A stretch of DNA of 64,000 bases from Sclerotinia nivalis (taxonomy: Eukaryota; Ascomycota; Leotiomycetes; Helotiales; Sclerotiniaceae), in assembly GCA_029531795.1 (NCBI GenBank), contig JAPEIS010000001.1, forward strand, positions 5,208,001 through 5,272,000. The letters run 5' to 3'. Below the pieces are notes generated by a model. That model worked only from the letters and a program-made list of their open reading frames with translations. It had not been told where the DNA came from and did no database searches. Numbering within the stretch: position 1 is the stretch's first letter; every line of letters starts with the position of its first letter. This document shows, in pieces, positions 21,267 to 31,324 of this stretch. The translations under genes were made by a program, and so were the position numbers.

Positions 21267-22770
21267 CTAAGAGAGCGATAGAACATCGGCTCGGGGATAC
21301 TCAAATTGTGATACAAGGACTGCATGACTAAGATCGTGAAGAGAAATCATTGTTGCATTCCAGGTTTTCGTCTCACTGTGGAACTGGCGAAAGGCATCAG
21401 CTATCTCGAGGGCGCGACCGCGATGCATATCTGTAATTAGCTCCGTTATAAGTTGCCAATCATTTTCCGAACATATGGATAGTGGCTGCCAGAAACTCTT
21501 TGATTTTTCCAAAAGACTAGCATGACGATAAGGACGGAGCACTTGCTTAACCCATGTCTTAATAGTGCGTGCATCTTCTTCACTAATATCGACTAGCCTA
21601 TGACCTCTACGATGGCCCCATCCATTCTCATAATGCTCCTTGCCTCGAATACCTCCGGTGTGTTTTCCTGCTAAGCTACGTAGCGAGGGATCATAGTAAG
21701 ATATTATACCACAAAAATCGATGTTTATTCGATTCTCAGGATGTGTTCCACCGTTGGCGCCAGCGCCACCATAATGCCACGATGCACTCCTAATCCAGTC
21801 CCACCCGTACTCTGGGGAAAAATCGTTTCCAAAACCTAATGGTGGTGTCCGATTCGGGTCTCGAGGAAGACTTGGATCATTCTCTCTTTTATAATTCCCT
21901 GGTACAGTGAGATTATTTACATAAATCTCCTGTATTCCGGAAACAGTTAAATCACAGACTAACATCTCAAATCCAGCATTCATTCTCACAAATCCATCAA
22001 TACCAAATTCCCGAGCAAGATCACAGAGCTCTTGGCCTCGGGCAGTTTCGTTGTTTGTGAAAACATCACTAGGATTTAGTTCGATATGTTGACGTAAAAG
22101 CGCAGTCTGGCTATCCAAGGAGCCTGATGCTGTTAATGTAGCGGACTCTCCATCGAAATAAAGTAAGTTGAGCTTCCTAGAAGGAAGAACCGCGTGCAAA
22201 AAAGTGATGCCAGAGCCGCCGTATATTCCTATAAACATTTCCCTGCATAATTTTTTAGCTACTATTTTCTACAAACCCGTTAAGAACTACGCATCAAATG
22301 CAAACCATGTTGGCTTCTTCAAAGGTCCCTCAAATTGCTTGGCGTGATATAGAGGTATATGCCTGGGAAATGTTACGGGTACAATAGTATGTCCATTCGG
22401 AGCATATGTATTGGGCCATTGCTTAGCCAGCGAGTACACACTATTGAAAATAAACGGTGCAGTCTCTTCGCAGTCTGCCGGGAAGTCCAAGCAGCGAGAG
22501 TCTCTAAGAGCAGTGTCTGGAAAGGCTTCAAGTGGCGGTGCTTGTTGCCTCGTGTTTGCCAAGACAATTAAATAGAGACCCAGGAAGGCGATTGCTGAAG
22601 CGGTGATACGAAAGCAGTAATGATAGTGGTATCGGTGTCGTTGGTGTTTTTTGGATGCAGCAAGAGGTTCATAGTGATGACCTGTAGTGCTTCCAAAAGT
22701 TACTAAGAACGTTTCAGTATCAGCATATATTTTTTCTCGAACCCAGCCTTGCTCTCATATCTTGGGGCAT
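21267..22770 (-). CDS. Uncharacterised fungal single-pass membrane protein (FDGESA family)
   Basis: Function unknown. Tentative model: join(22743-22770, 22291-22702, 21267-22242), 471 aa. The splice at 22291/22242 is secure (phase kept: FAFDA-EMFIGIYGG). The first exon is uncertain: the frame is open upstream without an ATG, and a 40-bp intron with a weak GTTCGA donor gives an ATG at 22770. A His-rich cytoplasmic start is followed by one hydrophobic anchor (ITASAIAFLGLYLIVLA, about residues 45-61), then a luminal or extracellular body. Conserved-looking blocks: LLYFDGESATL, GIDGFVRMNAGFEML, and WDWIRSASWHYGGAGANGG. From memory, a wide ascomycete family of larger proteins shares these blocks. 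It starts about 2 kb from the transposon island. Confidence 0.7.
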
Positions 22771-25606
22771 GGTCACTGCTATAGGCAGGATCGTAATAAT
22801 TCAATTTATATGCAGTGTAAATATAGTATTCAGGATATCGTTGGAATGAGCTTGATACACGGTGAAAGAAAGGTGAAGGTGTAAATGCCAGTACAGTTTG
22901 TTTACTTGTGTTATGAGTAAATAAATTCGTATTGGTGTTTCTCAGACAGTTCTTCGAACACCAAGAAGTCCCTTTTCTCCCTCACTACAATTAACGAAAA
23001 AGGAATTAGACCGCATACCATGGAGTCAGATACATTGTTCACTACTGAACATGCTACAATTTAAACCTCTGATTTTGAAGTATATTCAAAATTCAGAGCT
23101 TATCGAAACCTTCAATCACCTCCAGTCATATACTACAGGAGTAATATTGTAATGATTTATAATTCTTATAGAGATTGAAAATGTCACGGATTCACTACCC
23201 ATTCCTAACTAGTCTGAATGCCACCAATCTCTATATAATCGTAAATACTCCCGCAACCTTCTTTTTTTCTATATAGAATATTATAATATCAACCTAGTAC
23301 CTACTCGGCACCGTGATAAAAAAATAACGCTTGACTTAGATATATATTTTATCGATATAGCGGCCGTTAAACTCACGAGAGGTATATACTACGACTTAAA
23401 TTATAAATAAAAATATCAGTTATTATACTACAAAATCAAATATTTTAAATTCCAAATTCTAAATCAATAATTTATACCGATTTGAGTACTATATTCATCC
23501 TAATATAATATAAAATTTAACTTAATTAACTCATCCACTCCATCAAAATATTTAGAGATTTTGATCTCGAACGAGCTCTGAGTCTGAGAACAAGTGAATC
23601 TGTAGATATGACGTACCTCGCCATTATAGCTTTCCGTGTGCCACATGCTGGTGGAATCAGCTCCGATTCAAGCACAAATCGAGACTGGTGTGACCAATGA
23701 ATCAGGAGCAGCACCGCAGGATAAGATCGCCGAGGTGAAGAATGCGTTGCTTGGAAATATGGATGTCGAGTACTGGAGAGTTGGTTTGGCCCACCCCGGT
23801 ACAGTACAGTATCTACGCAGTATCCATTTGCAGTCTAACTCCCCGCGAGGGGGCGACGGGTACAACTTGGCGTTTCTGTACTTTTTTAAACTCAGAGCAA
23901 AATCATTTTGACATTTTCTATCTCTGGATCTCAATTTGTCCAACTACCTGGAAATATTGTATCAGCCTACGTCTCAATACTTCCCCTCAAAATCTGAATA
24001 TTCCGAGTAATTCACGGCTTCACATGCACTAGCCGAATAGCATTGATGCTACCTTCATTCCAGCCTACCTTAAAACACACAATTTTACCAGTCATGAAAA
24101 CTTTCAAATCTGAACCAACAATTCAGTTCAGTAAAACTCTGATATAGCACCACAAGAGACACTAAAGTGGGCAGTGTCGACTTTACCGGTTGAAATCATG
24201 TACAATTTTACATCCATAGTATTCCGACTATTCATGTGCTGGGTGATTTGCCCATTTGATTAAACACGCTACCTAACACAGAAATGAGGAATATCCATCC
24301 TACACCGGTAGGTGCACGAAGTTATGAGACGAATATCGGAAAACTATAAAATCACCCCAAAACTAAATTCTATTATAATTCAAATACTCAAAAAAACCTT
24401 TTCGGAAACGGAGTATTTTATAGAAAATCAATCACAAACTTCTTACATATAGAAAGTCAAATCATAATTATAAAAGAATAGGAAATCAGATTCTAAGATA
24501 TTCAATCTATATCTAAAAAAGAAATTGATGTGATTGAGTTTCATTAGTATTATTAGTTTCAAAATTGGGATTTGGATCAGATCAAGATATATGATTTTTG
24601 TATGCTTATTAAATCTTGATTCGAAGTTTTGATTGAAACTATCATAATTGAAAATTAAATCAATCTTGGAAATCGTTGATTTTTGGGGTGATTCTTTTGT
24701 AATCTTACTTTCAGATATTCGCCTCAGGAGTCCATACATCCGCTGATGATAGCATTCATGAAGATTTGAGCATCTATAATTGAGAGTGGTTTATAAGGCG
24801 ACGAAAAAAACACGCTTACTCAGCTTGTTACCTGAACCACGACGTTATATTCCTAAACAGTCCATGATCCTACATCCACAAGATTTTTGGCATCTTGGTC
24901 AATTAAAGCATCTTCACTCAATCATGAAGAGTAGATTTGTTCAGCAACTCGTATTCTAGCCTAATTAATTAAGTTGATGCTTACTGACACATCTGCCTTT
25001 CCACAATACCACGAAAACTATATTACATTCAGTTTGGTTGACTTTCAGAAAACTTGCCATCGAACTCATGCTCGGACTCGTCGGCATGAAACTCGCACAA
25101 GAGTGACAAGTAACGGATCTTGGCGAAATCTGATAAAAAGGGTCATAATATGAAAATATGTTTGCTTTTCTGAAGTGAAGTGTAACTAATACAAGGAAAA
25201 GCCAGCGCGAAGAAAGAAAAAATCGGGAAACCAAGGAATGCATAGCCTCGAAGGATTGTAGAAGTGTACAAGATGGAAAAGAAAACCCTCCTCAGCGCTC
25301 CCTTACTTCCTCTCCAATCCATTAAATTGAAATACAAAGCAAGAATTGCAAAGGATAGACTATCAAGGATAAAAGTTTGAGTTATCAGACTTTCGATGAG
25401 TACTCGCGTATTGTCGGTAGAAATTGATGAACGTGAATATGTCAAACTCATTAAACAACATCTTGTCCCTGATATTTTCAATCTGCTCCGCCACAGTGGC
25501 TACCAAATACATATCGAGAGAGCATATTGAGAGGGATGCTGAGGATTCATGATGTGTGACAGCTTGGAATCGATTGGATTCAGAAAAAACACTTTCACAA
25601 GCAAGA
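22771..25606. other. AT-rich gene-poor region
   Basis: Very AT-rich blocks at about 23250-23520 and 24330-24700. The second holds a 98-codon minus ORF (24443-24739) rich in Ile, Asn, Phe and Leu, ending DFLFFYNYDLTFYM; its skew suggests a mutated repeat rather than a gene. A GC-richer island lies at 23640-23880. Between 24960 and 25550 there is nothing recognisable. No transposon ends were identified. Confidence 0.4.
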
Positions 25607-27594
25607 TTAAACCTCTCCATATTCGGGTGCGTCGGTGTAATCGTTTTCCTCAGTTTTGGGTTCGGTTTCTTCTGCTGGTGGTGCACTAACAGAGGACGAC
25701 TCTGGCATCAAACCCTTCTCCTTGAGGTACTTGATAGACTTCAAGATGGTCAAATCATCCTTGGCGGTATCGTTGAGAATGAGACGTTGCGCAATGGTCA
25801 TTTTACCACCGTTCAACTCCTTCTCTCGCAAGGCTTGGTTACGGACGTCCAGATCGTGAACGAAGCGACACTTGCCCTTCTTGCCGCAGGTGCCACCAGT
25901 AGAATAGTACTTGCAGTGACGTTGAAGCTGAGCCTTCGTTGGTGGTGCCCGGGCATGTACAATACCATTATGACCATTGTTTCGCGATGACATTACCTCC
26001 GGCTTCCCTGAGTCGGAACTGGATGAATCAGAGTCATCATCACTCACTTGACCACGGTCTTCGTCACCCTCGTCGCCGTTTTCACGCTTGCGTTTTCCAC
26101 CGGACATCTCCTGTTTGATCTTACGTTCAGCCTTCTCAAGTTCTAATCTGAGTTTCTCGGCCTTGCGTTGCTGTTTCTCGAGTTTGGTTTCTCCATCATC
26201 CTTTTTGACGACCTTTGTTTCAGGCTCTCTCTTGAACCTATTGTTCTTATTCTGCTCACGTTTCAAGCGAAGCTCCTCAGCAGCAGCTTCTCTACGAGCT
26301 TTCGTAGGGAAGCGGTTTTTACGCTCAGCGAGCCATGCCTTGAGATCTGCAGGTAACCTAAAATTAATTAGCGATAGAACAAGAAGAACTAATCTTCTAC
26401 GCCTGCAAAAACATACTGTGGAGTGTCGGGACCAAGCAAAGTAACCAAACGGGCTTCTTCATCAACATCGTCAATTTCATCATCGCTATCCTCATGGTCT
26501 ACACCGTTTGGTGTCAAGCCAAGGGTATTTGTTCTGCGCTTCTTCTTATTCTTCTTCGCATTGTCCCCTGCACCTGCAGGCTTTAAATGCATCGGAGGAG
26601 ATTGTGAATTGCCATTGAAAGAACGATTGTTGTCGCGGCCGCGAAATTGGAAATTATCGCGACCTCTACCTCTAAAGTTCCCATTTCCTCTGCCCCGATT
26701 AGAGCTCGAGTTGAATGAATGAGAGTCATGTGGTGGACGCTGTCCACCATGACCTCCATTAGGGAAGTTTTGTGGGGGGTACGCTTGATAGGTTGGCTGA
26801 GAAAATGGAGCAGGGGGAGTCTGATGATTGGAATATTGGGGAGTAGGGAAACCAGTGCCCGCTTGAGCCATATGATCTCCACGTTCGTTCTCAAATCCCA
26901 TACGGATCGGAGGCCCCATGAGAGGTGCTTCATGACCGCCACGACCATTATTGAAGCCACCGCGACCACGGCCTCTATGGTTATTGTTGAACTGAGGTTG
27001 TCCCTGAGGTGGACCTTGCCATTGTTGGGGTGGACCACCATGATGTGGTTGCTGGGAAGGTGGTCCATAAGGTTGTTGAAATGGTGCAGGTTGCTGTGGA
27101 CCATACTGTGGTGGTGCTTGATTGAAGCCTTGTGGAGCATAATTTGGATGGTAGTTCTGAGCAGGAAGAGGAACCTGAGGTGGTGGCTGGTGCGCTTGTT
27201 GAGGCGGACCGTGATTGTGCTGAGGCGGGCCATGCTGACCTTGTTGTTGCCATTGCTGAGGGTAATTATTGGGTGGGCCGTTATGGCCAGGACCTTGAGA
27301 ACCGCTTGGTGGTCCTATGTAAGGTGCAGGATTATGCGGATTGTATTGATCACTTGGTGGGCCCTGTATTTGCGGAGGCCCTTGAGGGCCATTGTAACCA
27401 TTTTGATGTGGGTGAGGAGGACCAGTATGACCGCCTCTTCCACCACCTCTTGGGGGACCGTTATTGCGCGTCTGCTGATATGGGGGAGGTTGTTGATATC
27501 CGTACTGAGGGTTTTGTTGGGGATACCCAACAGCCGGCGGCCCGGAGGGAGGAGGTGGAGGAGGGGGAAAGTTATACTGCTGCGTACCAGCCAT
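25607..27594 (-). CDS. NUFIP1-family protein with CCCH zinc finger
   Basis: Homologue of NUFIP1, a nuclear RNA-binding factor; in other eukaryotes the family assists box C/D snoRNP assembly with R2TP. Model: join(26417-27594, 25607-26357), 642 aa. Residues 1-250 are a Pro/Gln/Gly/Tyr-rich prion-like stretch beginning MAGTQQYNFPPPPPPPSGPP, followed by RGG-type repeats (RGRGRGGFNNGRGG, NRGRGNGNFRGRGR). The exon junction rebuilds DTPQLPADLKAWLAERKNRFPTKA as the NUFIP1 signature. Then come a Lys/Glu coiled coil, an acidic Ser patch, and C-x8-C-x5-C-x3-H (HCKYYSTGGTCGKKGKCRFVHD). The apparent stop after YVFAGVED lies in the intron (GTATGT donor at 26416). The frame stays open upstream, so the N terminus may be longer. 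Confidence 0.82.
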
Positions 27595-28743
27595 TGGGAT
27601 TCGAGTGCCTTGAGATTGCGAAGCGTTTTGTATAAGTATTTGATGTATCGTGGATTTGGTGTGTTGATGGTCTCGTTGAATGTCTCGACTACTGGGATGT
27701 TCGGGGTTGGGAAGTCGCGCAGGATTGTGAATCTTGAGTTGACCGTATTGATTCCAAGATGGCGCTGCTTCTTTGACCTTAAAGTTAATGTATTGATGTG
27801 GGGGCTGATGTTGGAAAACCTCTACAAGTAAACTGTTTTGTGCACGTTGGTGGTAGATCTTGGGCTGGCTGTACAGACTAGCTAAAGGCACTGGATTTGA
27901 AGGGGCGTTTAAAGGTTGTCGCAAACCGTTTTGAGCTGGTGGGTGGATATTGGATGCACCGTATTGATTAGAGGGATGCGCGGGTGCTATAGATGAGACT
28001 GGTATATGTTAATTGATGAAGACCAATCGCGCGATGAAATAATTATTGGAAGAGGAGGATGAAGCAAAAGATGGAAAAGAAAGCCTTGCCTTGCGCAATC
28101 ATGATTTGGCCAGAGGACATTTAGTGCACAATCTTAACCAATAGAAAGTCTCCCAATCTTGAAGACTTCGGCTTATGTAAGTTCCTTGATCGATTTATTG
28201 ATTTTGAACCTTGTATGACTTGACAGTTTTGAACTGAGAGTGAAAAGATCTTATGAAAATTGGAAAAACTGTCTGTTGAAGAAGAAATAATAACATACGT
28301 ACTATATAAATTCTCGGTGTTGTTGATGATAACTTTAGAGAAAAAGTTTTCCAGAATAAAGTTGTAGAGATTTGGGAAGGAACAAAAAAGAACAAATTTA
28401 CTTGGACTTTTAAAGATCCATTATAGATCAGAGTTGAATTTGGTTTAATTCTTTCCATTCTGTTCAATAAGCTCACGAAAGTGAATATCAGAAGAAGCAA
28501 GGAACCTACTCAAGTCATTCCAATCCTTCTAATTCTTCTATTTTATTCTCCATTCTCTTTTTTCTTGAATTTAAATTCACATCAATTGGTGGCTTGTTGG
28601 AGAATCAGCCGTCCATAAGGAAAAAGATATTTGGGAAGGAGCAAGGCACAAGAAGCAAAAGCAATACTTTACCTACCTAAATACTATAGGTAGTTGCGAA
28701 AGTAACCCGAAAATCAGGTCACGAGATACCTGGGTATATCATC
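27595..28743. other. Divergent intergenic region NUFIP1/RPC25, with possible extra 5' coding
   Basis: On the minus strand the NUFIP1 frame remains open from 27594 back to about 28012 with no ATG. An ATG at 28120 could join it through a GC-AG intron (see findings). The rest, about 28130-28740, holds no gene and contains the promoters of both flanking genes; a CTACCTA/TAGGTAG motif lies near 28672-28694. Confidence 0.4.
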
Positions 28744-29557
28744 ATGTTCATTCTCGTGAGTACTTCCTTTCTAGATTAGGGAATAAGACTCCAATTCTAA
28801 CATTCATTTTCGAAAGACCAAAATTGCCGATTTAGTCCAAATCGCACCTCAAGATTTGGGAAAGAATGCTAGTCAAGCAATTGAGGATAATATCAATCTT
28901 AAATATGCCAACAAAGTGATTCAAAAGATTGGTCTCTGTATATGCTTCTATGATCTGCTCTCGGCCTCGGAAGGTTTGATTGGACATGGTGATGGTCTTG
29001 TGAATGTCAATGGTACATGGTTCCTGGAAATCATCACAGCCTTTATGTTTTGCTAACCACTTAGCAGTTGAATTTCGAATTGTTGTATTCAGACCGTTCA
29101 AATTTGAAATTATGACGGGGAGAATCAGTAGCTCTATTGAGAGTGGTATTAGAGGTTAGTGTACATATGATATGCCAGTTATCTTAAGCTCTACTGACGG
29201 CATTAAGTTCGTACTCATTTCTTCGATGAAATCTTCGTTCCCGCAAAAATGCTACCAGATGGTTCACACTTGTAAGTCTGCTTCCTCCTTTCCTTCTCCA
29301 CACCCGGCTATTAATCATCACCCAGTGACCATAACGAGCAAGTCTTTGTCTGGGAGACCGAAGACGGTACACAACTTTTCTTCGATAACCAGGAAACAGT
29401 GCGATTTCGGGTGGATTCTGAGCAATGGAATGATCAAGCGCCATTGGGCCCCGACAAGCAAGATGACAATGAGGAATCACGAGTAGTTGAATCACCTTAT
29501 AAGATAGTAGCTTCGATGGAAGAGGTTGGGTTAGGGCCTTGCTTATGGTGGGACTAG
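28744..29557 (+). CDS. RPC25: RNA polymerase III subunit Rpc25 (RPC8/Rpb7-like)
   Basis: Pol III stalk subunit, partner of Rpc17, needed for initiation. Model: join(28744-28755, 28817-29012, 29068-29154, 29208-29271, 29326-29557), 196 aa, all phases consistent. It starts MFIL-TKIADLVQIAPQDLG. The Rpb7-like N-terminal domain contains NINLKYANKVIQKIGLCI and LLSASEGLIGHGDGLVNVN. The OB part contains FRIVVFRPFKFEI and GRISSSIESGIRVRTHFFD. The tail EEVGLGPCLWWD is diagnostic of Rpc25 versus Rpb7. Exon 3 has a tandem acceptor TTAGCAG (29064/29067) that would add one Ala. Length is slightly below the yeast protein (212 aa). Confidence 0.92.
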
Positions 29558-29963
29558 GGGAGAACAGACATTTGAGTAGTAAAATTCAAGTGGAATGAGA
29601 AAAGTTGCGGGAGCAACATCTTGTATTTGTGGCGTATGGGAAACAGTCTAGGATCTGGAGTTCACTGAGAATCAATATGTTCTGCTCCCAGGTATATAGA
29701 ATTATGGAAGAAGCGGCTTTGACAACTAAGACTGGCTCTAGTTCACGGGCTCTCACGCCTTGTCCAGGAGTTCCGGTCAACTTCTGCAATGTAATATGGC
29801 TGCGCTCAAAATATCAAGTCCCACTCGGCCGCCGGGCGTAAGAATGCTTTCATGATTGCACAAAATTTGATCACCAACTTGGCAACCACAAACGTATGTA
29901 AACTTTATACAATGAGAGACTTCCTTTAAAGCGATATGTACGGGTATTTTTGTATTTCGGTCT

Positions 29964-30607
29964 TCAACGCTTCTTATCTTCGTTTTCCTTGTTGAACTTC
30001 TCATAATGCGCTACCAACTGTTCCATGTCTCTAGCTCTATGACCTGCTGGTACGTTCCAAGGGGATCCTGTATTAAATTGTCTATAGGGAATTAGCTCTT
30101 GAGCGAAGGTACAGGAGATGTGAAGACCAACTCGGGGAATCTAAGATTGACATGTGCACTGCCCGTATCACTCTGAAAAAGGTTGCGGTCGAAAGCAGCT
30201 TGTTCGAGCATAGAAACGTGTAGAGCGTTTCTTGCGGCCCATTTCTCCTTATAGTGTGAATAGCTGTCAATCAGCTTCGTGAGGCCGGAGGGAGATCCAT
30301 CGGCGGATGGTTGGGCGTATTGATATACTCCGATCGAGATGGGGATAGCCGCGAGAACAACGAAGAACCCAGTCTATATCGTCATTAGTCGTAGAATTTA
30401 CATATGGAATATTCCAAGGCTCACTCCGAACGACTCGTTTTTTGGACCAGCATGATGATGCCCATGTTCTGTACTTGATCCGGCGGAATGGTGGGCATCA
30501 TTACCAGCCTTTCCATGCTCTGCAGATGACCATCGTCGTGAAACTCGAGTAGTTACTTTTCCAACTTGATCGGCAGATTGAACCGCCTTTTTCCTAAGGG
30601 CGAACAT
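29964..30607 (-). CDS. NUXM: NADH-ubiquinone oxidoreductase 17.8 kDa-type subunit
   Basis: Accessory subunit of mitochondrial complex I found in fungi. Model: join(30425-30607, 30132-30373, 29964-30081), 180 aa. The Arg/Lys/Ser-rich start MFALRKKAVQSADQVGKV is a probable mitochondrial presequence. A His-rich linker follows, then one membrane segment (GFFVVLAAIPISIGVYQYA, about residues 62-80), then LTKLIDSYSHYKEKW, EQAAFDRNLFQSDTGSAHVN and the tail GSPWNVPAGHRARDMEQLV. The last intron uses donor GTTGGT and acceptor TATAG; it was chosen because it restores RFPEQFNTGSPWNVPAGH, matching my memory of the Neurospora subunit. It is divergent to the chromodomain gene, about 180 bp apart. Tail to tail with RPC25. 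Confidence 0.87.
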
Positions 30608-30786
30608 TTTGTTGTGTATCAATTGGCTTTCAAGATGTCATTCTTGGAAAGCCGACATGTTTGGATACCCTCCATTGCTGACCTTTGCTGACTAATAGGC
30701 CCTCAGGCAATCATGATTCTAACTTATTGACCGCCCCCAGCCTCGGAAGGCAAGTGAATTCTGCCAGCAGCCGCCGAGCGAAATGA

Positions 30787-31257
30787 ATGAGTAAATCTGT
30801 ACTTATCTGGATGCCACTTGTCCTTACGATGACTACAAATAACCCAGCAGATCAACTGGTCCATATTGATGCTTTAGATTTAGAGAGTGAAGCAGAAGAT
30901 TCAAATTCAGCAGAATCTCTTGCTTCATTAGAAAGTGATTCCGAAGAGCCACCTCCCGAGAAGATACTCACCGAAATAGTGGGGAAGAACAACCACATTT
31001 GGTATCTTGTGAAGTGGAAAGATTGTCCTCTTTTACGTTCGAGTTGGGAAGGAGAAGCCTGCTTCGAAAATTATCCTTGGATTTTGGATCAGTGGTTAGT
31101 CGATAAACAGAGTCAAAAAGAAGGAAGAATTCAGCCATTTGACCTGCAAGCCTTCGATAAAGCCTGCAAGGACCTCGACCTGGCAGAAAGACAAAGGAGA
31201 GGTCTGAGGCGGTTCAGAAGAAAAGCCAAACGGATTTTATCAATTGTAGCAGATTGA
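30787..31257 (+). CDS. Short chromodomain protein
   Basis: Single-exon, 156 aa from 30787 (142 aa from the ATG at 30829, which has A at -3 and is the likelier start). An acidic Ser/Glu segment precedes a chromodomain (about residues 58-105): EKILTEIVGKNNHIWYLVKW, then KDCPLLRSSWEGEACFEN. The aromatic cage positions Tyr/Trp and the central VKW..SSWE pattern are visible. A basic Arg-rich end (RQRRGLRRFRRKAKR) could bind nucleic acid or be a nuclear signal. Chromodomains usually read histone H3 methyl-lysine; the target here is unknown. No second domain (chromoshadow, SET, helicase) is present. It shares a 180-220 bp promoter region with a complex I gene. Confidence 0.75.
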   Translation: MSKSVLIWMPLVLTMTTNNPADQLVHIDALDLESEAEDSNSAESLASLESDSEEPPPEKILTEIVGKNNHIWYLVKWKDCPLLRSSWEGEACFENYPWILDQWLVDKQSQKEGRIQPFDLQAFDKACKDLDLAERQRRGLRRFRRKAKRILSIVAD

Positions 31258-31324
31258 AGGACGAATTCGGGAAGAGAGCATTCTTGTACTCGATTTATAC
31301 ATCACATTCATCCATAACCTCAAA

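Noticed and set aside
26719..27831. 370-codon ORF on the plus strand opposite the NUFIP1-like gene
   Set aside because: Trp/Arg/Leu-rich antisense reading of a Pro/Gln/Gly repeat-rich exon; the minus strand carries RGG repeats, the NUFIP1 signature and correct splice phases.
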